Assembly (NCBI RefSeq): GCF_037975245.1
Contig: NC_092562.1
Span: 3,774,001-3,838,000, forward strand
DNA: 64,000 nt
Origin: Apostichopus japonicus
Lineage: Eukaryota > Echinodermata > Holothuroidea > Aspidochirotida > Stichopodidae
Direction of reading: 5' to 3'
Shown here in pieces: positions 33,959-48,689 of the stretch (its first letter is position 1; each line of letters starts with the position of its first letter). Under the pieces are notes generated by a model. The model worked only from the letters and a program-made list of their open reading frames with translations, was not told the DNA's origin and ran no database searches. The translations under genes and the position numbers were made by a program.

Positions 33959-36900
33959 GTAAATGTCACGCAAACAATAAATGCACAACAATATTGTATA
34001 TTCTTTCGCAAAATGATGAAAACTGATGTATTCACATCAGTGGCATGGCAGATGTTGAATAGTGTAGGCTTAGACGAAACTGTACATCTGGTAACGTAGT
34101 AGTAGTTCTGCGAAACATGAACTACATCTTCCACTAGGCACTAGTTTGATGAATATATAACTCGATAAACAAAGTATTTGAAGGCTAAGAGCATATAGAC
34201 ATATATTTTGCCGATTAGTTAACCTGGTTCTGGCACTTTTGACGTACAGTAATAGGCCTAGTTCATCAAAATTGACAATGCCAACAGAAACAACGTTTTG
34301 TGACTAAACGAGTGTTCCACATTTAAATCTCAAAAAAGCTTGGTATAATCTCCCTTATTCCACGAAGATACTGACCATATATTCATAAATGGATTACATT
34401 TGTTTCCACCCGAAAAAGACTGAAAAAGCATCCATAGTCATGATATTTGTAAGCCAGCCAAAATAAGTAATGTTACTTGTTATTTTAAAAGTAAAATATG
34501 ATCTTTGATACAAAATTGAAACTGTAAATGAACAAATTAATGTAGAAAACATCAGCATTAAAATTCAAACACATAAAATGGTGAACATTATCGTAGGATG
34601 ATATGAGGTTTGTGACCGGTTTTGCTCCATGGCATCATATACTGTATAATCAGTTATATAGTTATTGCCTTTAGAAGTTTATCCCGTATCGACAACTCAC
34701 TGCACCAGAGACAGCATTCCTTTTGTTGACTGCAAAAGTTCAATCAACGAAGTCTCCACTACATCAAGTTTGTTAAGTATAGCCATGTTTCTTCTAGCCA
34801 ATGAGAGCCTGTTACTTGGAGGGGAAATCCTGACTGTTCGCAGACAACATCTTCTGAAGAAAAAGTTATCTTTGAAACAGTGTGCAGTTTGAATCTTTCA
34901 CCTTGAAAGAATAAAGAATATAGACATTTCCTATCATTGAAACACACTGCAGGCACTCACTAAATGTTTTTTTTAAATTTTATTAGTGGGTATATTGTTA
35001 ATCAACTTTCTGTAGGCAAACCTGGAATGCTAGTGATGTGCACATGATCTGAAAGGTTGGTGGAGGGGGTGGGGGGTGGGTAGGGGGTAATGTTTCCACC
35101 TTACTGCTTTACAAGCATGGACCTTCTTAAAAGGACCAGATGCAGATTCAAGATTTTATACTAGAGGGGTGTGGCTGTGGGATAGATGGGTGTGGCTGTG
35201 GGATAGAGGGGTGTGGCTGTGGAGTTGTTGAATGGATCACCCATGTAGGGATTGGGGGTCCTCCCCAGAAAATACATGGATTGTGATATATTCTGAGGCA
35301 TATTTAGATTATATTTGAAGTAGGTCTACAGGTCTAAATTGCAAGGTTCTGCTAAAACTGCAAATTAATTTAGAATTTGAACAAATTCCCTGACTGAACG
35401 ATTAATCTCCTGTCCTGACAATGAAGGTGGGAGACCATGGTCCCCTCCCCCACCCCTTAATGCATATGCTACTGAATTACTGATGAATGGCTGTCATAAA
35501 ATCCTTACAAGGTCTCGTTAGTGTGAACACACGTCAGGACAAAGCATTTTAAGGTTTTTTTCTTGTTGTCCCTTGAACAAAGAGGCTTTTTAAACTGGTC
35601 ACAAGTCCAAACATGTAGCAAAATAGCAGCGACCAATATGGACGTATACTGTAGGATAAATCTGTAGGTTGTTGAGATAAAACAGCAGATTTGCGGGTGG
35701 CTACCAAATTACCTTTTTACATCGCAATATAATTTGGTCGTGTCAGACGACCAGACTTCCTTGAAAAATATTCCCCGCATGTAATCCCTAGTAACTAGTC
35801 TGCACTCACCCCATCATTTGTTTTCAGGTATGTGGTCCCTGAAGAAGCACCACCAGATGACCCCACATCTGACTACATGAACCTTCTCGGGATGGTCTTC
35901 AGTATGTTTGGTCTCATGATGAAAGTAAGTCTTTTATTCTCTTTTTGGTTTCTAACATTAGCTTTTATAGAGTTGTGTTTGTCTTTTCTCTGCCTCAAAA
36001 TAGCTTCAGGAGATATTGTTATCAAGCCTGACAAAGTAAGGCTGGATAGCCGTACAACTTCTTCATTTTAATTCAATGTTTAATAGAATTAATGGAATAT
36101 GACCTGGCTATTGTCGATACTTGATAGTGATTTTTAAAAAACGATAAACATGACAGGGTAGGTTAAATCCAATGATTTAAGAATCCCATGGTTGATTAAT
36201 TCTGTACATGGGTCAGGAAAACAGGTCAAGGAGTAAAGACTTTGGAATGTCAGTATTAAGTCCTAACAGGCTCCAAATATCTCACCCTATAAGTTGAAAC
36301 CCATGTCTTAGAGGGTGGCAAATTTTTGATGGTTTTCATACAGACAACTTAGAATTGTTTACATTAAATTCAGATTGCATTGTAAATTAATACCACCCCC
36401 AAAATGATAAAGTGGTATCACCCTCCACCGCTTTGTAGATACTGGAATAAAACAAAAACAGTTGGTGGGTCAGTCCATGCTCCAACTGAAGGGAAGTTTT
36501 AATGCCTCCAAAGCTGGTTTTCTATACACCAAACTGATACATCTCAGCTAATAGTCATTCTGCTACTTTTGTTATAACTTTTGCAGACAACCAAATTTAC
36601 CGTTCGGGTTACCTACACCTACAGTAAGACCCGGTTGTCCTTTAAAATTTGCCCTGCTTAGTAAATCTGTATAGTTTATAGTCCACAGTTGAAATTACTT
36701 TGACCTGGTCAAGGTGAACCAAATCCTAGCAACCTAGAAACAGCTCCATTCCATAGCTTGAGATAATGACATTTGAAATTAGATGAAATTAGATTGAAAT
36801 TAGATGATATAAATGCACATTGACAAAAAAAAACAACAGTTTACTTTTGTAAAAATTTGCAATCAGGTTTGTAAAAAATCTATAAACACTGGATGCTTCA

Positions 36901-39900
36901 AAGCATGAATACATCATATTAGTCAGTATTTGTAAATGATATTACCCTCTTTCAAGGTAAACCTGCAAACCAGTACTCAGTCCACGGTTAAACCAAAACA
37001 GTGAAAAAATTACTAAATCAACATAGACTATTTGGTTTTCAGAACACATCCTTTGTGATGTTACAGACAACTCTAGATAGTTTGGTAACAAATGTTACAA
37101 TAAAACTTTTTGTCTTTTGAAAGTGATTGTTCACAATATTATCAGAAGACTGACTTCACACTGTAAGTTTTCAAAGAACCTCCCCCCCCAAAAAAACAAA
37201 ACAAATTGCACACATTTTCTCACTGTGACTGTATCCATTAACATTGTTTTAGAACATTCATGAGCTACAGGTACCATGTGATATTCAATTTTTAATTTCA
37301 TTTCAAATTAAATGACTTCACATTAGTCTGTACTCCTATTCTTCCTAAAACTACCAGTTTCTAATTATCAAAGAATGTATGTACTGTTCGCACAGGGAAC
37401 CTTTCATCCATATGTTTAGGATGGAACAAATACCCACGGGTAAATTGTGTGTTGCGCCTGATATTTAAGACTTGGTCTTTACAGTCTTATGTACAATTTG
37501 AAATGCTGCCCTCAGTTTATGTTTTTCAAATTCAAATTTATTTCTCATATGTTTGTACAAGATAAATACAATATAACATTATAGTAAGAAGGTTAACATG
37601 TGAAGGACACTAGAAAAACAGCAAGGAAGTTATCTCAGGCTTCTCAGCTAAAGTCTGGTCAGTATTTTTCTCATTGAACATCACTTTATCCATGAAGACT
37701 TGGTCTTAACAGTCTTACAATTTGAAATGCTGCCCTCATTTTAAGAAGATTTGTAAGAACCCGTCTCTCTTTATTTACAGTTGAAATGGTGCGCTTGGAT
37801 CGCAGTGTTCTGTTCCTTCATCAGTTTCTCTAGCTCGAGATGCTCTGAGGACGGAAAGCAAATGTTTAGCAGTTTTATGTGAGTACCCTGGTCGGGGATG
37901 TGATGGAAGGATGGGACGGGGAGGGGGAGGTGGGGAATGTGACATTAGGATGTGGTAAGCTGATAAGGTGAACAATGTGCATTGGTTCACTTACTTCATT
38001 CCATAGAGTCCAACTTTGTGACATCTTTGGTACCCTTTGTATAAAGTGAACTTGCAGAATCAGCTATGTTAATCCATTTGGGAAAAAAATTGACAACTTT
38101 TACGAGGGTTGTCCCACCGCATACTGAAGTATTGGTTTGTTTGCCAACAAGTTTGCCTTGATCCATTTACAGTAAAAGGGATACTAATTCCAGCCAAACA
38201 TATCATGCTAATTTATAATGTGACTGGTACACCAAAACTGTCACATGTTGAATCTTTCATTTTCTTTAATGAAGTTGAAACCTTCATTTTCCCTGTTCAA
38301 TTTCGTTAATGGAGACAAAAATCCAACCGGTGTCTTTCGCATATATGACAGAGACCTTTACGAAGAACAACTCCCCCCAAAGAACCAAGAAAACTCAACA
38401 CATTTTGGGAGGGACATTCTAGTTTTATATATGTCAAATCTACAATGTCACATTTCCATTAATATGATCTGTACAACCTTTTAGGTATCATTTTCCAAAG
38501 GTATGTACAGTAAAAATGTTAAAACATTGTCTTGAACACTGACAGCGCCACCACTAATACGTCATGTTAAGAATTTACATGTTTTTACATTCAGCATTTG
38601 TAAAACCTCATCTTTTCAGCAAATGAACAGTTTTTAATCATATGAAGAGAAACCTAAGAAAATGTAAGCACATGCATGTGACTCGGTGAAATCATGTTTA
38701 GACTTGATCGAGTCTACAGCCTTGTGTGTAAGGGATCATTAAAAAAACCTGTGATATCTCCCAAGTGGAATCCAAAAAATTTCCTTACTCGTTTGCCTAA
38801 ATTATTCATGACATTTCGCACTAATCACATTGACGAATAACCACGATTGGGTTTGTGTCTCGTTGAAAACATTCTATTGCCAGCCTTTGCTTTACAGGCG
38901 GCATAAGGCAAGAGGTGTAAATGGGGCATTTCTGCTCCAGTGCACTAATTATTACTTGAACCCATTGTTGCCCCACAGCATCAAAGTTTTGTTGATAATC
39001 TCGACAAGGCTCACAACTTTAACGGCTACCTAAATGGCCCAGAGAAATTTACGGTGACTATTATTAGCAAGCCAATTAAACATTGATTCATGCTTGAATG
39101 CACAGAGCTGCTAATTTGCTGGAGTGGGAGGCTTGTTGCATTCACCAATTTTGAATGGTTAGACAATACATAAGAACTCATAACTCTCATATTTTGCTTT
39201 TTGAACAAGTAATTGTATTATCGGAAACTGTTTAGTTGGATATCGAAAAATCGTAGAGTTTGGTGGTATTCTCTGTCACAGCTGTATATGGTGAGTAGAT
39301 ACAGTAGATGAACACGAAAGGGAAATTTGATAGTTATAAGCTGAAATTCAGTCCTCTGGGAATATGCACCGGATAGAGATCATGAGCTTGAACATTGTTG
39401 CAAACAGACACGGTGGGTCTCGTTACATACATGTGGTCTCATCGAGAAACATGCAGAAAAGGAAGAGCAAGCTCTATTCTTATCGGCCAAAATTGAACTT
39501 GTCGGTCGTTGAATATGTAAAAGGTCTACAGGAAACAGAAAGCCACAAGCTGGACAATTTAGTCCAAGTTTGCCGCAATCATGGACAAAGCCAACTTGTG
39601 TGTTTCATCCGGCATGAACTCAGATTGTAGTATTGTGGGCTGTGTACACTAGTTGATTATAGAGGGAAGTTTGACTTTCAAGGCGCATATGTCCATGGCG
39701 CATAACCAGGCGACCGGAGGCTCTCTCCAGAAGCCGTCACAGGAGCGTTCACTTTAACAACAATCTGACTTGTCCTACTTAAAGACAGTATTTTGAGGTG
39801 TGACCAGTTTGTAATTATTCAAACAGTATAGTTTGCATAATTTGTAGTCCTTTATGCAAAGGAGAAGACATGAAAGTCATTTAAATACTAAATACTTCTT

Positions 39901-40116
39901 CAAACAGAACAAATATAAATTCTTCAAATCTGCCATAAAATAGGTAATATTTAGTGTCATGTTAACAGTGGAAAGACATTCTATTATGAATTAGTCTGCA
40001 GTATTTCCTTGCCCAACAACATTTTCTTTGGCTCTTTTTCTTGCAGGTTATCAATTTCAGCAGTAGTGATGTCATATTTACAAAATCCTCAACCAATGAC
40101 ATTACCATGGCAATGA
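33921..40116 (+). CDS. WDR83OS: PAT complex subunit Asterix
   Basis: Four exons (33921-33958, 35828-35924, 37781-37878, 40047-40116) give a 100-aa protein, close to the family's usual 106 aa. Asterix is a small ER membrane protein that works with CCDC47 as an intramembrane chaperone for multipass proteins at the translocon. Diagnostic blocks: [52 protein letters not shown] and [13 protein letters not shown]. These match the animal family almost residue by residue. Start ATG 33921 has context AAGATGG. Every junction has GT-AG and phases 2, 0, 2. An ordinary single-copy housekeeping gene; nothing is broken. AATAAA occurs near 40509 and 40653. Confidence 0.97.
35162..35221. repeat. GTGTGGCTGTGGGATAGA tandem repeat
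   Basis: About 2.3 copies of a 25-bp unit GGGTGTGGCTGTGGGATAGA(TG/GG) in Asterix intron 1. The CACCC-type words on the minus strand resemble KLF sites; no function is claimed. Confidence 0.8.
35828..35924 (+). CDS. WDR83OS: Asterix exon 2
   Basis: Encodes [20 protein letters not shown] through FGLMMK, the most conserved part of the protein. Acceptor TTCAG; donor GTAAGT. Confidence 0.97.
37468..37745. repeat. Direct repeat pair in Asterix intron 2
   Basis: A 50-bp block starting AAGACTTGGTCTT and containing TTTGAAATGCTGCCCTCA occurs at about 37468-37516 and 37696-37740, about 228 bp apart. The second copy ends some 40 bp before exon 3. Confidence 0.8.
37781..37878 (+). CDS. WDR83OS: Asterix exon 3
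   Basis: Encodes [16 protein letters not shown], a membrane segment, then [14 protein letters not shown]. Donor GTGAGT begins at 37879, splitting the next Met codon. Confidence 0.96.
40047..40116 (+). CDS. WDR83OS: Asterix exon 4
   Basis: Encodes [22 protein letters not shown] and stop TGA at 40114-40116. Acceptor TTGCAG at 40041-40046. Confidence 0.96.
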
Positions 40117-41813
40117 AAAAATCATTATTTTTGGGGGGAGGGTCTAAAGATTGTTGACATTTTGGTTAGCTGTATATGGAACAGTAGTAAATATGATGGA
40201 CAGAGCTTGTGTATACATCACTTGAACACTCTACTTAGGGATGTAAGAGTATTTAACATTGTTATACGATAATGTTGTGTAAATGTTTCAAGTTAAACAT
40301 TAATTTCAGAAGACATTGGGATCAATTCTTCCTGTTTAACCAGTGTTGACAAAGCTAATAGGGGATTACATATACAGTAGGAAGACACATAGACATCCAT
40401 GTCATCAGAGGAGAGGAAATGAATACGAAAAAAACCAAAACCTTCATAAGCTTAAGTTAATTCATTAAGTAAAATATGATTTACATCGCAATTATTTCAA
40501 AGTAATTTGAATAAATCAGTTAATATTTACTCAACTATGGATTAACTAAGTACAAGAGCATTTGATATTTTGTGAGTTTAATCTGTGTAATTCGTGTCTG
40601 TAATCAATTAGTTCTTTGTCATTAAAGTTTTCCATGCATTCCACAGTTATGTTAATAAATCAATTGTATTTAAATGCTGCTTGTTGCTATTTGTATGTAA
40701 ATTTATGTTACTGTGTTGCAAAGTGTGGTTAGGCTGTCATTTGAATCACCTATTCATAGTTAACTTCTGAGTTCTGCTAAGGAGAACAGCTTATGTTCAT
40801 ATTTGTTGAACCCTATTACATTTGGCTCTTTTTACCGTTAGGAAGTTTGATATTTGTATTTAGGGGCAGGGGCGGGGGGGGGGGGGCGGGAGGGATGCAG
40901 TGATCTTTGCAATTCCATATTAGCAAATATGAAATTAAGTCCACCAGCAACTCTCATTTGTTCTCCGTTTTTGAAGGTTTTGGGAATTGTGGGAACCGTG
41001 GTCTGATATGTCTTATCGAGATATCCAATTATGAGATCAACCATATTGTAATACTTTGTATGGTGTGATTTATAGGCTTAAAAAAAGTTACCTCACACAG
41101 TTGTTTCTAGTGTTTATGTGTGCTTTTAACATGACCTATTAGGTACTACAATCCTCTTTGTGTAATCTTTAAGTAATTTACAAAATTTTGATAAACCTCT
41201 TTCATCTTATTCATGCCATGCATTATGGATATTATAAATACTGCCTTCGAGCTACTCCTTCAAATAAACTTGAGATACAAACTTACAACAGTTCTCAAAC
41301 ATGTATGTCGTCACCTTTCAGTAGCTGTGGGAGGGAAAGGTGAGAAATTGGGAGACATTTGGGGAGATTCCCTGAATTGCCATTTATTCTTGGGGCAAAA
41401 CTTTTTTTTCAATGCAACTTTTGTTTCTACATATAGGGTGTTAAGATCTGATCTCAAGTATGGTCTTTCATGTTTGGAATTGCAACCTTGTTTGCAAAGC
41501 ATAGAATGTTCTGAATTTTGAGTTCCATTCAGGTTATGTCATATCACAAGAGGACCATGGCCTCTGGATAGGATCACTGCAAGTAAGAAGTAGTTCAAAC
41601 ACAAAAGAAACCCACCCTTCACAATTAATCTTTGTGATAGAGTGTGTAATGAGAAACTTTCCCTAAAGCGCAGCTTAGGAAAATCTTATATCATTTCGGA
41701 GGTATCACAGTTCTAATGATTCAACATTCAAGAGATTGAGAACTTGAGCAAGTCTAAAGATGGCAATATCAAGTTACATATGTTTGCGCTCCTAAATGCT
41801 TTGGTTTGTTTAT
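40117..41813. other. Asterix 3' region and spacer
   Basis: Likely includes the Asterix 3' UTR. A poly-G run is at 40870-40890. No other exon recognised. Confidence 0.5.
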
Positions 41814-41821
41814 ATCACAAT

Positions 41822-42186
41822 CAGTGGCGTAGGAAGGTACTTTTGAGTGGGGGGGGGGGCTGGAGACTGATGGCCGGCCTGGGGGAGGGGTCTAAGGGGA
41901 GGGGGACACCCCCTTTGGAATTTTTTGCATTTCCAGGTGGCCTCAGATGCAATTTCGTGCAATATAGCACACTTCAACACGCACTCCATTTTGTAAATTT
42001 AATTTTGTATTTTCACCTGGCCTTAGATGCAATTTGGTGCTCCAAATGAGATTTTTTTCCTCATTTGGAAATGAAAAAGGGGTTTTCTGACTTGCGAACC
42101 GGGGGGGCGGAATGATACTTCCGCCCCTCCACATTTTTCACTGGGGCGGCTGGCGCCCCCCAGCCCCCCCGGTTCCTACGCCCTTG
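41822..42186 (+). mobile_element. hAT-like MITE, G-tract family, copy 2
   Basis: 365 bp, ends CAGTGGCGTAGGAAGG and GGTTCCTACGCCCTTG, exact 8-bp duplications ATCACAAT (41814-41821, 42187-42194). It is the reverse-orientation sister of the element at 6631-6996, similar along its whole length, so the family moved fairly recently. Confidence 0.9.
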
Positions 42187-42286
42187 ATCACAATGCTTAT
42201 TTCCTGTAAAGGGAGATTGCATGAAAACATGAAATGAAGAAGAAAAGAATGTAACCGTTTTCCCCCCCTCATAGTTGCATTATGAC

Positions 42287-42569
42287 CAAGGGCGGCGGAA
42301 GCACTTTTAATCTGTGGGGGGGGGGGCACCAACGTCAAAGGCCACTTTGCAGAAATTCGATTGGACTGATGCAGCTTGATATTTAGTACCCTTTATAACT
42401 CTTATTGTATTATCTTATTTGCGTATACACATCACCCCAACGCCCCTCCCCCCATTTTTATGTACAATTTTTATGTAGAAAAAGGGGCACATTTTAACAT
42501 GAGGAAAAGTGGGGGGGCACGTGCCGCCTGTGCCCCCCACCCCCCCCCCCCCCGGTTCCGCCGCCCTTG
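42287..42569. mobile_element. hAT-like MITE, G-tract family, short copy
   Basis: 283 bp, ends CAAGGGCGGCGGAAGC and GGTTCCGCCGCCCTTG, exact 8-bp duplications ATTATGAC (42279-42286, 42570-42577). Long G and C runs next to both ends. It lies 100 bp from the previous MITE. Confidence 0.9.
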
Positions 42570-42577
42570 ATTATGAC

Positions 42578-43675
<1,098 letters not shown>

Positions 43676-44651
43676 ATTATCTTGCGGTACGGTCGGTATA
43701 TTTTTCAGTTCGGTACACTGCGTTGTATAAAGCAGCATCAAATCATTCATATCAGCTTCGTTGTTAACAGACAAAACGTGCTTAACAGAATTTGTCTTGA
43801 ATTATTTTACCTATCTTGACATCAGTTTGTGTGCAAATATTAAGTGACATTTGCGTTTAAACATATCTCTGACGCATCTATGATACACTTGATAGCCTAC
43901 CAGATCCAAATTAATCAGATATCACTAAATTACATTGATTTCAAAGATGACAATAATCGATGACTTCTGAGAATTTTATGATCAGGAAAAACATAGATAT
44001 TTTCTCCAATCACACTGCCGTGGGCGTAGTTTTCAACGCAATTGCAATATTAACCAAAACATAACCATTAAATAATCTTTATCGTATGAGTGACTTTTTA
44101 TTCTTCATCTGGGTCAAAACTGACGATATAATGCTCCCAAGATGAACGAAAAATAGATTAAGAAAGAAAAACTAAACCTTAAGGCAGTTAAAGCAGAGAT
44201 TGACGTTTTGTGATTGATTAAACACTAAACTCGTAACGTACGTATTGTTTACGTTTCTCATCGGTTATTTGGTGTAATTCAGGGCGATACCATCGTAGCT
44301 TATTTAAGCGCAATGTAACTAAATACGAGTTACGAATCCGTCATTAGCTGGCGAATTATTTAACGAATAATAAATCCTGAGGGCAAAAAACAAAACTTAT
44401 ATATTTTATCTTTTTTACCAATCAAAAGCACCTATATACCTCGGGCTAAAGCAACTCTGTTCTGAGAAGAACACACCAATACACCGATTTAATTTGTACG
44501 ATCTGTTTTTAGGGGGTAATCAGGTGGGTGGTGGGGGGGATGGATAGTTTCCCCTACAGAGACGTCTTGTTGACACGGAACATACACATTAAACTGGATA
44601 CTGATGGTGTAAGAACCAGGGCATTTTGAGAGAAACTGTTGGCGCAAAGAT
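43676..44651. other. No gene seen
   Basis: AT-rich spacer; no exon recognised. Confidence 0.5.
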
Positions 44652-45418
44652 AGGGGAGAGGGGATGAAAGTCACTAGGGTTGGTTGTCACAAATGCGATT
44701 ACAGGAAAACTACAAATGATATGGCAGGAGCAACGGTGGATTATTTTACCACTGGGGTAACTCGTTGATATGAAACAAAAACCCAGCCATCACGAACATG
44801 CGAAATGATGTTTCGAGATCATCAACAATTTCAGCCCTAAAAAAACACAGATTTGCCCTGCTACGAAAATAGTATAACAATGGTTTCTTCAATGATACTG
44901 GATGTGAAACCTATTGCATAATTACGTTAAAAGTGTCTTGAAACTACACCTTATTAGTCGAGCTTGTGACATGTAGTGATTCTGCGTATTAGGTACCAAC
45001 TATATAAAAAGTGTGTCGGGGAAGGTTGTCACATTGTGTATGCAGTTGTGACAACCTGCCCCGCGGGTGTGACAACCTGCCCCAAATCAATACTACAAAT
45101 GTAGGACATGGTTTTAGGCATAGGCTAGGTCCATATGCTGATTTCCCATCGCCATCCCCAGTATAGGCCCAAACTCATGCCATGTGACCACCTGCCTCAA
45201 GCACGGGGCAGGTTGTCACAACAATTTTTTGAAGAAAATTGACCCGTATTTCAGAATTACAATCACTTATGCCCCGACAATTGTGTTGAAAAGTAAGTTC
45301 CCATCATGGTGTATTTGAAGGTATATTTCGATCTGGCATACCATCTGTAAACTTGGAGATATAACCAAAAACAATTTTTTTTGTGACTTTCATCCCCCTT
45401 CTCCCCTATTTGAATCTT
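44652..45418. mobile_element. Inverted-end element with GGTTGTCACA motifs
   Basis: The left end ATAGGGGAGAGGGGATGAAA continues GTCAC and is mirrored at the right by ATAGGGGAGAAGGGGGATGA continuing AAGTCAC. Inside, GG-x-AGGTTGTCACA or its complement appears at about 44684, 45022, 45050, 45067 and 45206, partly as a 10-bp-stem hairpin (45030-45062). About 770 bp; no coding capacity and no target duplication found. Probably a non-autonomous DNA transposon. Confidence 0.55.
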
Positions 45419-48033
45419 TATTTCAAACCATTTTTAAATAGACATTATTTGAAGGTACCGTACTATGTCCTTCTCGGTCTTCAAGCTAAGCAGGAGAAGA
45501 AGTGGTTATTGTATTGTATATATAGGGAAAAAGACGTTCCATAATGGTTCAAACCAACAGCCATGAAACGTTAAGACATGCTACTCTTGAACTTCTGCCT
45601 ATGTGCCCACACTGGTGACCTCACAAATGGACGACGAATTCAGTGTGTCGGTCAATTTGTAAGTAACCGTACGCTACATTGACTACAACTTCTGTTGTCA
45701 TTAATATTAATACCACGAGATTACAGCATGATATTGCTTTTATTATTTTATTACTTACATAAATGATGGTAATCGTTTGCAGCTAACCTACTTTATGTAA
45801 GATACCGTTTAGCCCTTAAATATTCGAGGCAATGGAACTCGTATCTTACAGGTTTTTTTAATAAATACATGATAAATTAAGGCTATTATGGTTCCACTAT
45901 ATGAGACATTAAACAAAACAGAACAATATTCGCAAGTCAGAGAGGATTTTTAATCGTCATTTTGCAGTATTTGCTAAAAATGATTTCGCGGTGGAGAAGG
46001 TCCACCAGAGCTCCCAGTTCTATCCTGTCCAGAGTAATAGGGGACCTCGGTAGTATCCACAGCCTCTAATCAAATGTGACTTGTACACATTTTGTTCCAA
46101 TATATTGGGTCCTGTTAAGCCACCTTGGGGGTTGCAATCAGCGCTGCCGACCTTGCGTCTCATCATACCTTTTTATCTTTTTACGCGGCTTTTACTCGGC
46201 CCTCATCCCCCCCCCCGTTTTGTTTTGTTTTTTGTTCTTTTTGGCCATTTTCCGATATAAATCAATTGTATCCTAGCTATTACTCTGTATTATATTTCTG
46301 GCGTCTACACCTCTAATTTAATCAAGCTTTAACGTCCTTCATGGGTCAGATGGGATATGTTTCGTCATCCTTATCATCAATATGTTGTGACGTCACACCG
46401 TTGTACATATATATACAAGCGCATAACACCTGCTGGTGTGACGGCCTTTTTTCGGTTTTGAATTAATAATCATACGGGGGGAAGAACCGTCCGTCCAGAT
46501 AATGGTAAATATTGCCCCAAATGGCGAGTGAATGTATAGACCTGCTGAAAATATCCTTGCGTGGAAGGGGCAGATATTTTCAGTAATTACTGACAGATCA
46601 TAGGATACAACGTCATCACCACCTTCAAATGTAAGATAGGAAAAGTTGTCCGAATTGAATAAATTTACGCTTTAATAACCGTCTAGGATTCTGTTATTTA
46701 TCTCCCATGACACCAGCATTTTGCAATTATTGCACTGAACCGTGAAACGTATGCTAATGGTTTTATAATCTTGTCACCATCAGAAATGCGTAATATGGTG
46801 GCTTGCCACAAAAAAAAAAAAAAAAAAATTCACGTGGGCGGAAAACGGAAGAGAGATAAATGGTACAGATGAATGGAGAAAAAAAAAGAGGTTTACATGT
46901 AGGAAAATATTCTTTTATAAGTAAAGTACTTATAATGAATTTTGCGGCAATACTCAATTCAGAAATTGGGGGGCATAAACAGGATACACTATTAATACGT
47001 GTTTACACACAGATCTTACATATAGAGGCTGTTCGGGTTTCCTTTTTTGGATTTCAAGATGACATAGTTCGTGCATGAGTTATACATAGGAAATAGTCTA
47101 TTATAGTGTAGCTATATATTTGTTAATATATTTTCATTTGAAATCCAAGGTTTGTTAACTTTTCAAAGAAGAAGAGGGAAACAAAGATAATTACAGCGTT
47201 CTTGAAAACATTTTGAAAGAGAGAGAGATAAAGAGGATACCAATGTAAGATAGACCTATACAATGTATTTATTTCTGTCAATGAATGTGTTTGATTCGCT
47301 TAAAATAATGTCTCGACACATATGCGGTACAGGTTGCATACGGTTATCTGTGAGGGACAAATGCTTATTCTTGAAAGTTTCATTGTTTGCGACTTTGTTG
47401 ATTATTTTGTTGATTGTTTTGAATGCTTAGTTGTCCCCTTAGTTACGACTGTTCTGATGTATCTATCAGTCAATCGTTTACTTATTCATCCGTTAAACCC
47501 ATTACATTACGTTTGTTTGATTGCAGGTGGTGTTTATTTCCCTTGCCATCAAATACGCCTACCCAGAAAGCAACTTGCTAGTCTTAATTTGATTGTCGCA
47601 ATAAGTCATAACATCGTTTTGAAATATATTTGGAAAGTCTGTTTATCACTCGTTTAAACAAACGTCCCTACATTAAACCTGCACCCAAAGCAAGAACTTT
47701 CACAGGATCAAATGCAAATGCATTGGGATAACATGCATGATTCATGAACCGAAAACTTTGTCAACTATTTTTTATTTATTAATTTGTTTCTCGAAAAATT
47801 AAATAAATTGATCGCGAGTTCTCATGTTTAGTTATAATCTGAATTACCTTCTTTCTTTGTCGCTGTTTGACGTCAGTAAATTGTTTATGATCAGCATAAT
47901 CAACCTGCCAACTGCCATATGGTGACTGCATTATAGCCTGAATATAGACGGCTGCAAGTAACGTCTATCTGCCAAAGCTAAGACAACAAATCAGCCTGTA
48001 TGACGTCACAATAAACTGAATTACGACACTCCT
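45419..48033. other. No gene seen
   Basis: Open frames exist (for example 47322-47657) but match no family. A poly-A run is at 46809-46828. Confidence 0.5.
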
Positions 48034-48041
48034 TGTACTAC

Positions 48042-48681
48042 CAACGAGGTAAATGAATCTGGAGAAACTATCACACAGTAAATACGGGCGTACGCGCGTA
48101 CCATGTATGGAGGGTCATGTGATGTGTTCCAGGGTGGTACTAATATACTACTCTCCCTATTACGCATGATTATTTCACCCAACTAGTACGTAAATGTGTT
48201 TGCGTGCTTAGAGCAGCAGACGACACCCGTTACCTAGCAATAACCGTGCCTGTAGCCTAACGTGATAGCTATATTCCCGTCGAGCAGCATTAGGCTCTGT
48301 TCCATGGAGAATTCCGTGGTTGCACTGAACTAAACATTTCCCATTTCTACATTAACTTATAGCGTGTATTAATAACGTTAGGCCATATGAGACAAAGCTT
48401 GCCCTAGAGCTGTATTAATAAGTAAGATTATGTAGAAAGCCTGCCTTCATTCAAGTTAGCATATTAGCACTATTTCGTAGGCCTGAAGTACCAGTACCTT
48501 CTTATGCCGTTATTTCCCATGTCCGAACCGACCAATCTTTCACGAAGTCACTAACACTGTTCTCGAACTGCTACAGAGAAATATCAGTATAGTACCACCC
48601 TGGAACACATCACATGACCCTCCATACATGGTACGCGCGCACCCAATTGACATGAATCCTCCAGATTCATTTACCTCGTTG
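48042..48681. mobile_element. 640-bp hAT-type MITE with long inverted ends
   Basis: Both ends begin CAACGAGGTAAATGAATCTG, perfect for 23 bp. After about 25 diverged bases the arms match again for about 50 bp (CGCGCGTACCATGTATGGAG and on). Exact 8-bp duplications TGTACTAC flank it (48034-48041, 48682-48689), as expected for hAT insertion. It encodes nothing recognisable and is unrelated in sequence to the G-tract MITEs. Confidence 0.92.
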
Positions 48682-48689
48682 TGTACTAC

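Noticed and set aside
47322-47657. 111-aa hydrophobic open frame
   Set aside because: No family match, poor start context, AT-rich background; chance is likely.
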